DNA of 21,055 nt from Gammaproteobacteria bacterium (GCA_018672815.1 JABHDX010000160.1:1-21055), one strand, 5' to 3'; positions 1 to 9,098 are shown, counted from the stretch's first letter. Numbers and translations: made by a program. Notes: a model not told the origin generated them from the letters alone.

Positions 1-1247
1 ATGAAGGTATTGTCACTCATAAGTTAATTTTTAATGGAGATGAACTTCAAGCTGAAATTACACAAGGAAGATTTACAGATACTGGCCTAGCTATGGATAT
101 TGCGAGTAGAGTATTAGGCAATAATTCTCCAAAGAATATAAAAAAAATTACAGTCATAAATATGGAAAATGGCCTAGAAACATTGAGGACTTCTATTTCA
201 AGAGACTTGCTTGTAAGTGAAGTAGCGAATGGACCATTGAATATTAATCTTTTAGAGTTTAATAAATATGAAGAATTCACAAAAGATAGAGTAGCTATAG
301 AAAATGAAATACTTTATCCACATTTTTCTTGGACTCTTAGACCTCATGCATTAGGAACATTACAGCATCAGATAAAGTTTTATTTTTGGCAAATTGAGGC
401 CCTTTTGCATCTTGAGTATGCCATTAAAAATGGCTTTTACTTCAATACAGATATTGGCATTAACATAGCTAATAATTTTGAAGATTATGATTATCATATT
501 CCTGATGGCCAACTTCATCATGTTAGGCAGGATAGAAGGTTATACCTCACTGAAGGTGAAAGTGGATTAAGAAGAATGGCTTTCGATTACTATTGGGACA
601 TTAGCCCGAATTTGAAGGCAAAAACTTCTGCAGGTTACTTTGAATGGATGTTTGGTGGGGTTGGTGGTGAAATTTTATATACACCAGATAGTAAGCACTG
701 GGCAGTGGGTTTTGATGCTTATTGGGTAAAACAAAGAGATTTTGACCAGAAGCTTTCATTCCAAGATTATGAAACAGTAACAACAATGTTAACTGGATAC
801 TATGACTTACCATTTTATGATATGAGAGCGAAGCTAAGTTATGGTAAATTCCTAGCTAAAGATAAGGGCTTTATATTAGATCTCTCAAGGCGTTTTAAAA
901 CTGGAGCAAGAGTTGGAGGCAAACTTGCTTTCACTGATTGTGATGCAGTTTGTGTTGGTGAGGGTAGTTTTAATAAGTGGATTTATTTCCAGTTACCATT
1001 GGATTTATTTTATAGAAAGGATTCTACTAGAGCTATTGCACCATTTGAATGGGCACCATTGACTAAAGATGCAGGACAGGAAGTTATGGTTGGAGAACTC
1101 TATGAGATGGTAATGAATGCCACAGATAATGCCTTACCTCTTAGGAAGCCTCAGTGGTTTGGTTCGGTACATGAAGAAAAAGAAAAGAAAAAATCATATT
1201 CATTTAAGAAAATATTGTCCGGTTTTGGAACAACGCCTCAGCAATAA
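1..1247 (+). CDS. yjbH: YjbH-family outer-membrane polysaccharide protein, 3' part (5' end cut by window)
   Basis: The reading frame is open from the left edge (first full codon at position 3) to tandem stops TAATAA at 1245-1250, so about 414 C-terminal residues are visible. The methionine codon at 93 is internal, because good coding sequence continues upstream of it. The C-terminal half has the look of the YjbH/WbfD family: FGGVGGEILY, then W-V-K-Q-R-D-F-D-Q, then Y-Y-D-L-P-F-Y, LDLSRRF and G-E-G-S-F-N-K, ending in a lysine-rich tail. Alternating aromatic and polar stretches suit an outer-membrane beta-barrel. Family members sit with YjbEFG-like genes and take part in exopolysaccharide or capsule secretion. 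Vibrio capsule loci pair this type (wbfD) with a large OtnA/WbfF exporter and Wzz, as happens downstream here. Family assignment is firm; the exact role in export is inferred. Confidence 0.85.
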   Translation, partial: EGIVTHKLIFNGDELQAEITQGRFTDTGLAMDIASRVLGNNSPKNIKKITVINMENGLETLRTSISRDLLVSEVANGPLNINLLEFNKYEEFTKDRVAIENEILYPHFSWTLRPHALGTLQHQIKFYFWQIEALLHLEYAIKNGFYFNTDIGINIANNFEDYDYHIPDGQLHHVRQDRRLYLTEGESGLRRMAFDYYWDISPNLKAKTSAGYFEWMFGGVGGEILYTPDSKHWAVGFDAYWVKQRDFDQKLSFQDYETVTTMLTGYYDLPFYDMRAKLSYGKFLAKDKGFILDLSRRFKTGARVGGKLAFTDCDAVCVGEGSFNKWIYFQLPLDLFYRKDSTRAIAPFEWAPLTKDAGQEVMVGELYEMVMNATDNALPLRKPQWFGSVHEEKEKKKSYSFKKILSGFGTTPQQ

Positions 1248-1262
1248 TAATTCTATTCTATA

Positions 1263-1278
1263 GGGAGGAAAAACCTCT
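1263..1278 (+). promoter_or_regulatory. gshA Shine-Dalgarno within a small potential hairpin
   Basis: GGGAGG at 1263-1268 is the only good ribosome site before gshA, but it lies 14 bases from the ATG at 1283, farther than usual. GAGG (1265-1268) can pair with CCTC (1274-1277) across an A5 loop, with one possible G-U pair outside. The stem is only four to five pairs, so any masking of the site is speculative. Confidence 0.4.
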
Positions 1279-1282
1279 AGAA

Positions 1283-2824
1283 ATGTTAAATATCTCAAAG
1301 GAATTTAAAGAACAAATTCTGAACACAGAAGCACTGAAGCTATCTAAGGGAATGATTGGTATTGAAAAAGAGTCTTTGAGAATTTTAGATTACAAGATAT
1401 CAACTTTGCCACATTTTCCTTCGCTCGGCTCAGCTCTTTGTAATAAATACATCACAACTGATTTTTCAGAAGCTTTATTAGAATTTATTACACCTCCATC
1501 GATAAGTAATGATAAAACTTATGAGTTTCTAGAAGATATTCACTCTTTTGTATCTTCAAGAATAGATGATGAGGTCCTGTGGCCATTTAGTATGCCACTA
1601 GAAACGCAGTCAAAAAATGATATCCCTATTGCAGATTATGGTAGCTCAAACAGAGCTAGGTTCAAGAGTATTTATAGAAATGGATTGTCAAATCGTTATG
1701 GGAGAAGCATGCAAGCTATATCAGGAATACATTTTAATTATTCTTTACCTGAAGATATTTGGGACAATAATTTTCTTTCAGGTGAAAACAAAAACTTCGA
1801 TAAGAAAAAATCCATTATATATTTTGGAGGTATTAGAAACTTAAAAAGGATGAATTGGCTAATTTTATATTTATTTGGAGCATCACCAATAGTGCCTAAA
1901 TCATTGATAAAAGGCGATTATGATAACTTAGGAAAGATTGATAGTAATTATTATTATCTGCCTTATGCAACCTCTTTGAGAATGAGTGATATTGGCTACC
2001 AGACTCACTATCAGAGTGATCTAAAAATATCGATAAACTCTTTAGATGAATATATTTCAGATTTATTATTAGTAACAAATAAAGAATCTGAGGAATTTAA
2101 AAAAATACCAGAAAAAATTAATAATGAATATTCACAATTGAATGCCAATATACTTCAGATTGAAGATGAGTATTATTCATCTTCAAGACCAAAAAGTACA
2201 AATGACGGCAATAAAAGAATGTTGTTTAAGTTGAAAAACGGAGGTGTTGATTATATTGAATATAGGTCTTTAGATATCAATCCTTTTTATAAGACTGGGA
2301 TAGATATTGATACAATTCATTTTTTAGAATTATTTTTGATATATTGTTGTCTTAAGGATAGCCCCAAGATGGATGCAGATGAGCATAAAGACTCAAGATC
2401 TAACACATTAAGAGTGTCAAAAGAGGGACGTAAAAAAGATATTTTCTTGCTTAAGAATAGTAAAAAAGTAAGCATAAATGTTTGGTTCAATCTAATTTTT
2501 GATGAAATGACTGAGGTTGCTGAAAGTCTTGTCCAGCCTTCAAAATATATTAATGCTATAGAGAAATATAGAGACTTGATTAGCTCACCAAATAATACTC
2601 CTTCTGGACTTATAATTGATATGGTTTTATCAGGAAAAAAAAGCATTACAGAACTTGGATATGAAATTGCTAAGAAAAATAAAGATGCTTTTCTTAAGCG
2701 TAATAATTCTTTGGTTGTAATAGAAAATGAAGTTAAAAACTCAATAGACAAACAAATAGAGATAGAAACTAAATCCTCTAAACTATTTGAAGATTATCTG
2801 AAGGAGTATTTATTTATTAATTAA
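1283..2824 (+). CDS. gshA: Glutamate-cysteine ligase (gamma-glutamylcysteine synthetase)
   Basis: The 513-residue product matches the E. coli GshA type (518 residues) along its length. It joins glutamate and cysteine using ATP, the first step of glutathione synthesis, in the cytosol. Recognisable segments are GSALCNKYITTDFSEALLEF (residues 49-68, with D60 and E67 at the metal-binding positions), SGIHFNYSLP with H150 at the same number as in E. coli, YYLPYATSLRMSDIGY, and D-Y-I-E-Y-R-S-L-D-I-N-P-F near residue 326. E28 corresponds to the N-terminal active-site glutamate. The start at 1283 follows GGGAGG at a long spacing. The gene lies 35 bases after the yjbH stop on the same strand, so it may be co-transcribed. 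Its stop overlaps that of the convergent reductase gene by 8 bases. Function is secure. Confidence 0.95.
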   Translation: MLNISKEFKEQILNTEALKLSKGMIGIEKESLRILDYKISTLPHFPSLGSALCNKYITTDFSEALLEFITPPSISNDKTYEFLEDIHSFVSSRIDDEVLWPFSMPLETQSKNDIPIADYGSSNRARFKSIYRNGLSNRYGRSMQAISGIHFNYSLPEDIWDNNFLSGENKNFDKKKSIIYFGGIRNLKRMNWLILYLFGASPIVPKSLIKGDYDNLGKIDSNYYYLPYATSLRMSDIGYQTHYQSDLKISINSLDEYISDLLLVTNKESEEFKKIPEKINNEYSQLNANILQIEDEYYSSSRPKSTNDGNKRMLFKLKNGGVDYIEYRSLDINPFYKTGIDIDTIHFLELFLIYCCLKDSPKMDADEHKDSRSNTLRVSKEGRKKDIFLLKNSKKVSINVWFNLIFDEMTEVAESLVQPSKYINAIEKYRDLISSPNNTPSGLIIDMVLSGKKSITELGYEIAKKNKDAFLKRNNSLVVIENEVKNSIDKQIEIETKSSKLFEDYLKEYLFIN

Positions 2825-4037
2825 TTGACATTATTTTGAAAATTTCTTTAAGACCATAATTTTTATTTGCAATCAACTCATTAGGGATTTTTTTCCGTGA
2901 AAGAATGAGTTTTTTACCTGCTACGAAATCTTGTGATCTATTCACAGATTCAACGCATTTAACTCTAGAATTACTTAAGTAAATAACAGAGAGACTATCT
3001 TTATCATCTAAGATCTTATACTTAATGTTATTATCAGTTTTTATACCTGCTATTTGTAACCTTAGGTCATACTGATCCGACCAGAACCATGGAACTTGTG
3101 TATAGGATACATTCATACCTAGAATATTATTTGCAACGGTTTTCGATTGTTCCACTGCATTGTGAACGGACTCTAATCTTAATCTAGTATCAAATATACT
3201 ATTCGGATGATTGGTACAATCGCCAGCGGCATAGATTGATTTATCTGAAGTTTGGCCAAACTTATTTACAACAATCCCATTGTCACACTCAATCCCCGCT
3301 TCTTCTGCTATTTTTACATTTGGCTTAACACCAATACCAGCAAAGATAAGATCTGAGGTATATTGCGACCCATCATTGCATAAAATAGTATTTCCATGAT
3401 CACTTTGTTTAATTGCAGTAACTTGAGAATTAAATTTAATCATTACACCCATTGATCTATGTTTTTTCTCAAAAAAACTAGAAATATCCTTAGAAGTTAC
3501 TCGACTCATAAGCCTTTCATCCGATTCTAGAATTGTTACATTTAGATTATTTTTTATAGCAATTGATGCCAATTCAAGACCAATATACCCACCACCAATT
3601 ATAGTCAAGCTTTTGCCAGGTATAAGTTGTTTTCTTATCTTTATTGAATCATTTAATGTCTTGAGATAAAGAATAGATTTATTATTTGATTGGAATTTAT
3701 TTAAAGATGATCCCGTTGAAATAATTAAATGATCATAGTTTATTTTTTTATCTTCACTCGTAACGATATACTTTTTTTCTTTTAGTATTTTAATGACTTT
3801 TGTTTTAGTAACTATCTTTATATTATTTCGCGAGTAGTAGTCTGCTGATTTTAAGAATAATTTTGAGCTATCCATGTCGCTAGATAAAAAGCTCTTTGAT
3901 AATGGAGGTCTTTGGTATGGGAAAAAGCTTTCTTCACCAATAATTATGATATTACCAGTGTATTTATTTTGTCTTAAATGAATGGCAGACATTCCACCCG
4001 CTTGACCTGCGCCTATAATTACTACTGTATCTTTCAT
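2817..4037 (-). CDS. FAD-dependent NAD(P)H ferredoxin/rubredoxin reductase-type oxidoreductase
   Basis: This 406-residue flavoprotein belongs to the putidaredoxin/rhodocoxin reductase group, which passes electrons from NAD(P)H through FAD to a small iron-sulfur partner. It has an N-terminal FAD fold with GAGQAG at residues 9-14, the family motif P-Y-Q-R-P-P-L-S-K at 40-48, a second dinucleotide fold with IIGGGYIGLE around 146-155 for NAD(P)H, the FAD-contacting IYAAGDC segment, and a late V-P-W-F-W-S-D-Q-Y block typical of the group. Length is normal. It is the only leftward gene in the window and lies between gshA and the export genes. No ferredoxin or oxygenase gene is nearby, so the partner is unknown and a polysaccharide role is not implied. 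No Shine-Dalgarno is evident; a TATAAT lies upstream at 4090-4085. Confidence 0.85.
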   Translation of the reverse strand: MKDTVVIIGAGQAGGMSAIHLRQNKYTGNIIIIGEESFFPYQRPPLSKSFLSSDMDSSKLFLKSADYYSRNNIKIVTKTKVIKILKEKKYIVTSEDKKINYDHLIISTGSSLNKFQSNNKSILYLKTLNDSIKIRKQLIPGKSLTIIGGGYIGLELASIAIKNNLNVTILESDERLMSRVTSKDISSFFEKKHRSMGVMIKFNSQVTAIKQSDHGNTILCNDGSQYTSDLIFAGIGVKPNVKIAEEAGIECDNGIVVNKFGQTSDKSIYAAGDCTNHPNSIFDTRLRLESVHNAVEQSKTVANNILGMNVSYTQVPWFWSDQYDLRLQIAGIKTDNNIKYKILDDKDSLSVIYLSNSRVKCVESVNRSQDFVAGKKLILSRKKIPNELIANKNYGLKEIFKIMSIN

Positions 4038-4084
4038 ATATATTTTACATTTTTAGTTATTTATGTAGAAGTAGATGTCTGTTG

Positions 4085-4090
4085 ATTATA
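4085..4090 (-). promoter_or_regulatory. Candidate -10 box for the ferredoxin reductase gene
   Basis: The minus strand reads TATAAT here, about 50 bases upstream of the start at 4037. The hexamer 17 bases further upstream on the minus strand reads TTCCTA, a weak -35. A perfect hexamer is easy to find by chance in such AT-rich DNA, so this rests on position and sequence only. Confidence 0.35.
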
Positions 4091-4171
4091 GGGGTAAAAT
4101 ATTACTATAGGAATTATTGATTTATTTACCTAATTTGTAAATTTTCTACTAGCTATTCAATATCTCTATCA

Positions 4172-4177
4172 TATAAT
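4172..4177 (+). promoter_or_regulatory. Candidate -10 box for the polysaccharide export operon
   Basis: A perfect TATAAT lies 29 bases before the start at 4206, the right place for a short leader of about 20 bases. No convincing -35 hexamer sits at 16-18 bases spacing, and no Shine-Dalgarno precedes the 4206 start. No JUMPstart/ops element (GGCGGTAG) was seen in the 168-base gap, so RfaH-type antitermination is not supported. Confidence 0.35.
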
Positions 4178-4205
4178 TAGGTTTTATTTAAAATAAAATA
4201 ACTAT

Positions 4206-7037
4206 ATGGAAAATAAACTCTATAAAAAATATGAATATTGGGTACTGTTAACAATGGTGCTTATATTTAATGTGCCCTCATATTCTCAAAACCTCGGAAT
4301 GAATGATCTGCAAAAGTTCCAACAACTCGTGGATGGTAATAGCAATGGACAAGGACAACAAGAACCCATGCAACAACCAGAACTGACTCAGGATAAAAAT
4401 GGCAATCCTATGACTCAAGAAGAAATGTTGTTGCTTGAAGAAGAAGAAAAAGAGGTTAAAAGAGAGAAGCCAAAAAACTTAGTTTCTAGAGCTGAACCAA
4501 AAGCTCTCAACAATGATTTAGAAAGATTTGGTTATGATTTATTTAGTGAATCACCGACTACTTATGCACCTGCCACAGATATACCCATATCTCCAAATTA
4601 TATTCTTGGCCCTGGAGATAATATTGAAATAATACTTTTTGGGAAGCAAAGCAGCGAATATAGTTTACAAATCAATAGAGAAGGTGAAATATTTTTTCCT
4701 TCTATAGGTCCAATCTCAATTGCCGGCTTGACTTTTGAAGAGATGAAAAATGTCCTTAATAAGAGAATTAATAATCAATTGATCGGAGTAGAAGCAAGTA
4801 TTACCTTAGGAATCTTAAAATCAATCCAAGTATTCGTTTTGGGAGAGGCATACCAACCAGGAACTTATACGATTAGTGCACTCTCTACTCTAACGAATGC
4901 TTTATTCGCGTCAGGTGGAGTCAAAGATAATGGATCTCTTAGAAATATTAAGTTAAATAGAAATGGTCAAACTGTAGTTGATTTTGATCTATATGATCTA
5001 TTGCTGAATGGCGATACAACAAAAGATAAGAGACTACAATCAGGCGATGTTATTTTTATACCCACATTAAAAAGGTCTATAGGTATTGATGGCGAGGTTA
5101 GGAGACCAGGTATTTATGAATTAAAGGAAGGAGAAACAACTCAAAATCTAATAAATTATGCAGGAGGGCTCTTGCCATCAGCTCATAAAGCATCTGCTCA
5201 AATTGAAAGAGTACATTCTTATGATGGTTTGACACTTATAGACATAGATTTAAATGATATTAATTTGTTAACAACAAAGCTTGAAGATGGCGATATTCTA
5301 TATGCCTATCCAATTTCAAATAGTATGCAAGATGTTGTTCTGATTTCAGGATATTTTAAGCGTCCAGGCTTTTATCAATGGAAAAAGAAACTTATGCTTT
5401 CAGACTTAATTAACTCAAGTAGTGATCTACTTCCAAATGTTGATGTTAATTATGTATTAATTAAAAGAGAGAATCCTATTAATAAAAGTTACTCAGCCCT
5501 CCAAGCTAATCTGGATTTAATTTTGACAAGTAAAGATTCGGAAGAAGATATCGAATTACACTCTCGAGATGAAATATTCTTTTTTTCTAGTGAGTCCATA
5601 GAGATTGAAGATGAAAGTCTGGAATCTAAGAGGGTCCTAAGAGAGAAAATAGTCGAGCTTGAGCAAGAAAAACTTCAATTAGAATTACAAGTTGTAGAAG
5701 CAAGTTCAAATGCACTTCAGCCCACTAGGGAAATAAGTGCAGAAGAGCAGTTATTATTAAATAGTGGCAAACGAGTAACACCAAAAATTACTTTGTTACA
5801 AGATTTAATTGATGATGATCTTGAAATGTTAATTATGAAAGATAATGTTGTTCAGATAATCAGAAAAGAAGGTTTTGATGTTTATGAAAAACAAGGCTTT
5901 GTTGAAGTTGATATGGATGAAGAGATGCTTGAAGAGGCAGAAGATAATGCAGCAATACTCAATGGAGATAGAAATACGATTATTAGTAATTTTGTTAAAA
6001 TCTTGGAAAGACAAGGAAGGCCTAGTAAACCAGCTAATCTAATAAGAATAGATGGAAGTGTTCTTTTTCCAGGTGAATATCCATACACGCCTGATATGAC
6101 AGTTCAAGATGTCATTTATGCTGCAGGTGGTTTGAGAGATAACACCTATGTAGATGATATAGAGATCACAAAACTTAACTTAACTGAAAAAGAATTCCAA
6201 TCTTCCAGGATTAGTGTGTCAGCATTAAATACTGCTGATACTCAAGTTGATCCATCGGATAGAGTTCTAGTCAAGGGAGCTCTAAAAAGATTACAAATGG
6301 TTAAGATTGAGGGTGAGGTTTATTTTCCAGGAGAGTATATTTTAAAAGATGATGAAACCTTAACAGAACTAATAACAAGAGCTGGAGGGATAACGCAAGA
6401 GGCTTTTCTGCCAGCTAGTTTTTTTCAAAGAGAGTCACTTAGGATTGCTCAGGTTAAGAGACTAAAGGCTGCAAAGAAATCCCTTCAACAAGAAATTTTA
6501 TTTCAATCAACACGGGCAGGAGATGTGGGAGCTAGTGCTGTTGACATAAATGAGATTATGCAGTTAGTAAATATGACTGATGACGAAGAAGAAGAGTCTG
6601 CTGGAAGATTGGTTCTTGATGTTGGAAAAATAATGCAGGGTAATGATGAGGATCTTATTCTTGAAAATATGGATAGAATTGTTATACCAAAAAGACCTCA
6701 ATCAGTTTCAGTTATTGGTGAGGTGTATGTACCTAGTTCACATATTTTTGAAAACTCTAATAATATTGATGATTATCTTACGTTAAGCGGTGGTATAAAA
6801 CCTTCAGCTGAGGAAAGTGCTATTTATGTCATTAAGGCAGATGGTTCAATTGTTACCAATTCTGCTAAAAGCGGTTTCTTTAGGGCTTCAGCATCTAGTG
6901 ATATTCAACCAGGAGACACAATAGTAATACCATTTACTACTTCAACATTCTCGGGGCTAAGAGCGGCTCAGGATGTTACTCAAGTTATTTATCAATTGGC
7001 TGTTGCTGCTGCAGCTATATCAAGCTTTCAAAATTAG
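4206..7037 (+). CDS. Large Wza/OtnA-like polysaccharide export protein with six SLBB repeats
   Basis: The 943-residue protein likely forms the periplasmic/outer-membrane conduit for polysaccharide. Residues 1-28 look like a signal peptide: basic start, hydrophobic WVLLTMVLIF, then P-S-Y-S before Q. There is no lipobox cysteine, unlike classical Wza. A Poly_export domain begins at Y132 (Y-I-L-G-P-G-D). SLBB-like repeats with a G-x(3)-P-G-x-Y core and a later A-G-G start near residues 208, 290, 377, 612, 698 and 834; the sixth is degenerate. Residues about 466-502 are rich in E, K, L and Q and look like a coiled coil between repeats three and four. The end is an alanine-rich helix. Wza is under 400 residues, so this matches the larger OtnA/WbfF type of Vibrio. 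The wzz gene follows after 10 bases. The family is clear; channel details are inferred. Confidence 0.88.
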   Translation: MENKLYKKYEYWVLLTMVLIFNVPSYSQNLGMNDLQKFQQLVDGNSNGQGQQEPMQQPELTQDKNGNPMTQEEMLLLEEEEKEVKREKPKNLVSRAEPKALNNDLERFGYDLFSESPTTYAPATDIPISPNYILGPGDNIEIILFGKQSSEYSLQINREGEIFFPSIGPISIAGLTFEEMKNVLNKRINNQLIGVEASITLGILKSIQVFVLGEAYQPGTYTISALSTLTNALFASGGVKDNGSLRNIKLNRNGQTVVDFDLYDLLLNGDTTKDKRLQSGDVIFIPTLKRSIGIDGEVRRPGIYELKEGETTQNLINYAGGLLPSAHKASAQIERVHSYDGLTLIDIDLNDINLLTTKLEDGDILYAYPISNSMQDVVLISGYFKRPGFYQWKKKLMLSDLINSSSDLLPNVDVNYVLIKRENPINKSYSALQANLDLILTSKDSEEDIELHSRDEIFFFSSESIEIEDESLESKRVLREKIVELEQEKLQLELQVVEASSNALQPTREISAEEQLLLNSGKRVTPKITLLQDLIDDDLEMLIMKDNVVQIIRKEGFDVYEKQGFVEVDMDEEMLEEAEDNAAILNGDRNTIISNFVKILERQGRPSKPANLIRIDGSVLFPGEYPYTPDMTVQDVIYAAGGLRDNTYVDDIEITKLNLTEKEFQSSRISVSALNTADTQVDPSDRVLVKGALKRLQMVKIEGEVYFPGEYILKDDETLTELITRAGGITQEAFLPASFFQRESLRIAQVKRLKAAKKSLQQEILFQSTRAGDVGASAVDINEIMQLVNMTDDEEEESAGRLVLDVGKIMQGNDEDLILENMDRIVIPKRPQSVSVIGEVYVPSSHIFENSNNIDDYLTLSGGIKPSAEESAIYVIKADGSIVTNSAKSGFFRASASSDIQPGDTIVIPFTTSTFSGLRAAQDVTQVIYQLAVAAAAISSFQN

Positions 7038-7047
7038 ATGAGAAAAC

Positions 7048-8013
7048 ATGAGTTCAGATAAAAGTAATGAGTTTTATATACCAGATGATAATCTTATCGA
7101 TTTCACAGGAATACTAAGTAAAATTGTTTCTTTTTGGAAATATATCATAGGGGTTTCAGCCCTATTTGTTATAGTCACCATACCTTTCTCGCTTTCATTA
7201 ACTCCCTACTATCGAGCTACTGTATTGATGGCTCCAGCTGAAGATCCAAATTCTGGTGCTCTTTCAGCACTTCAGAGTCAATTAGGAGGACTGAGTAGTT
7301 TTATTGGAGCTATTCCAGCATCCAGCGGAACTATGAATATATATACATCTATAGCAATACTTAACTCAAGAACATTTACAGATATATTTATAGACAAAAA
7401 AGATTTATTACCCATTCTTTTTAAAGAAAAATGGGATTCTGATAAGGGGGACTGGAAATCTGGCAAACCACCCACAAGAGTAAGCGCTCACCTTCTAATG
7501 GACCAAATTAGATTCACTAATTATGATAACCAAAAAGGCTTAATAAGACTTTCATTGGAATGGACAGATCCTGAGACTGCAGCAGAATGGACTAATAGTT
7601 ACATTGCTTTGTTGAATGATTATGTGAGAGAGCAGGCAAAAGATGAGGCACAAAGAAGTATAGATTTTCTCGAAAAAGAGTTGATGGAAACCAGTGTTGT
7701 GAGCCTGCAAACTGTTTTATTTGGAATGATTGAGCAACAGACACAAACTATTATGTTGGCTGATGCTAGAACTGACTATGCCTTTAAGATCATAGATAAG
7801 GCAGTAGTACCTGATGAAAGATCAAGGCCTAATAGAACTATAATGGTAATTATTGCTGCTTTTGCTGGTCTTTCTCTATCGCTTTTTGCAACAGTTTTCT
7901 ATATTTATACACTGCCTTTTATAAAAAGAGTTCTAGGTATGGATGAGTCTGAGCCATTATTTAATATTGATACAATACCTTTTCTTAAAAGATTGACTGG
8001 AAAAGATAGATAA
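7048..8013 (+). CDS. wzz: Wzz/OtnB-type polysaccharide chain-length regulator
   Basis: The 321-residue inner-membrane protein has the Wzz layout: a short cytoplasmic N-terminus, a transmembrane segment at about residues 32-52, a periplasmic domain beginning PYYRATVLMAPAE, and a second transmembrane segment at about 264-287 preceded by the proline-rich VPDERSRPNR. It would set the modal length of the polymer with the Wzy polymerase (not in the window) or work with the SLBB exporter upstream, as OtnB does beside OtnA. No Walker motifs or tyrosine-rich tail are present, so it is not a Wzc-type kinase. After the last membrane segment the tail holds two similar blocks, LPFIKRVLGMDE and IPFLKRLTGKDR. 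The ATG at 7048 is 10 bases after the previous stop, so the two are surely co-transcribed. Confidence 0.87.
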   Translation: MSSDKSNEFYIPDDNLIDFTGILSKIVSFWKYIIGVSALFVIVTIPFSLSLTPYYRATVLMAPAEDPNSGALSALQSQLGGLSSFIGAIPASSGTMNIYTSIAILNSRTFTDIFIDKKDLLPILFKEKWDSDKGDWKSGKPPTRVSAHLLMDQIRFTNYDNQKGLIRLSLEWTDPETAAEWTNSYIALLNDYVREQAKDEAQRSIDFLEKELMETSVVSLQTVLFGMIEQQTQTIMLADARTDYAFKIIDKAVVPDERSRPNRTIMVIIAAFAGLSLSLFATVFYIYTLPFIKRVLGMDESEPLFNIDTIPFLKRLTGKDR

Positions 8014-8046
8014 TTAAAAAATATAACACTTTTCTATAGGTTAGAT

Positions 8047-9072
8047 ATGAAATTCTTAATTACCGGCGGCGCTGGATTTATAGGCTCAGCATTAATCCGA
8101 CATATGATCAATGATACCGACCATAGTATTTTTAATATTGATAAATTAACTTATGCTTCAAACCTTGATTCACTAAAAAGTATTGAGAACAATAATCGTT
8201 ATAGTTTCCGTCAATTAGATATTTGTGATGATAACGCTATACAGATAGTCTTCAATGAATTTCAGCCAGATGCAGTTATGCATCTTGCCGCAGAATCTCA
8301 TGTAGATCAATCAATTAGTCACCCAAAGAAATTTATAGAATCTAATATTCTTGGAACTTATATTATGTTAGAAGCATCTAGAAAGTATTGGAAAAATTTA
8401 AGTGGTTCAAAAAAAGAGAAATTTAGGTTTCAGCATATCTCAACAGATGAAGTTTTCGGTGACTTAGAAGGTACTAATGATTTTTTCACAGAATCAACTC
8501 CTTATGCTCCTAGTTCTCCTTATTCTGCTTCTAAAGCTAGTGCTGATCATCTAGTAAGAGCATGGTATAGAACTTTTGGTTTGCCAGCAATGATTACAAA
8601 TTGTTCTAATAACTATGGTCCATATCAATATCCAGAAAAGCTTATACCCTTGGTTATAAAAAATGCATTGGCAGGGAGGAAACTCCCTGTGTATGGTGAT
8701 GGATTGCAAGTCAGAGATTGGTTGTTTGTTGATGATCATGCAGAAGCCTTACTTACAGTGGCTGAAAATGGCGCAATAGGTGAGACCTATAACATTGGAG
8801 GTAATAATGAGAGAACCAATATTGAAGTTGTAAGGATGATTTGTAGAACTCTCAATAAAATTATTAGCTTGCCTCTTGCATCTGGTGTAAATAATTTTGA
8901 AGAGTTAATAACATTTGTTAAGGATAGACCCGGGCATGATGTTAGGTATGCAATCGATTGCTCAAAGATTAAAGACCATCTTGGATGGGAGCCCAAAGAA
9001 ACTTTTGAGGGTGGTATGGAAAAAACAATACAATGGTTTGTCGATAATATAGATAATGTTAATGATATATAA
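8047..9072 (+). CDS. rfbB: dTDP-glucose 4,6-dehydratase
   Basis: This 341-residue extended SDR enzyme converts dTDP-glucose to dTDP-4-keto-6-deoxyglucose with bound NAD+, in the cytosol. Its N-terminus has the nucleotide-binding GGAGFIGS at residues 7-14. [12 protein letters not shown] follows, then STDEVFGDL with D134 and E135 as the dehydration pair, and Y159-S-A-S-K163 as the catalytic tyrosine and lysine. The later [14 protein letters not shown] block and R-D-W-L-F-V-D-D-H are standard for RmlB. Length is normal. The gene follows wzz by 33 bases and precedes rfbA by 26 bases. rfbC and rfbD (for rhamnose) are not in the window, so the keto sugar may feed another branch such as an amino- or 6-deoxyhexose. 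Confidence 0.95.
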   Translation: MKFLITGGAGFIGSALIRHMINDTDHSIFNIDKLTYASNLDSLKSIENNNRYSFRQLDICDDNAIQIVFNEFQPDAVMHLAAESHVDQSISHPKKFIESNILGTYIMLEASRKYWKNLSGSKKEKFRFQHISTDEVFGDLEGTNDFFTESTPYAPSSPYSASKASADHLVRAWYRTFGLPAMITNCSNNYGPYQYPEKLIPLVIKNALAGRKLPVYGDGLQVRDWLFVDDHAEALLTVAENGAIGETYNIGGNNERTNIEVVRMICRTLNKIISLPLASGVNNFEELITFVKDRPGHDVRYAIDCSKIKDHLGWEPKETFEGGMEKTIQWFVDNIDNVNDI

Positions 9073-9098
9073 TTAATTACAATGAGTATTCAATCATT

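Noticed and set aside
2317..2751. 144-codon leftward open frame inside gshA
   Set aside because: It is the antisense of a well-conserved gshA region, has low-complexity hydrophobic content and no ribosome site.
4038..4205. JUMPstart/ops element upstream of the export operon
   Set aside because: No GGCGGTAG or close variant was found in the gap.
7048..8013. Wzc-type tyrosine autokinase
   Set aside because: No Walker motifs or tyrosine-rich tail; the length and two membrane segments fit Wzz.
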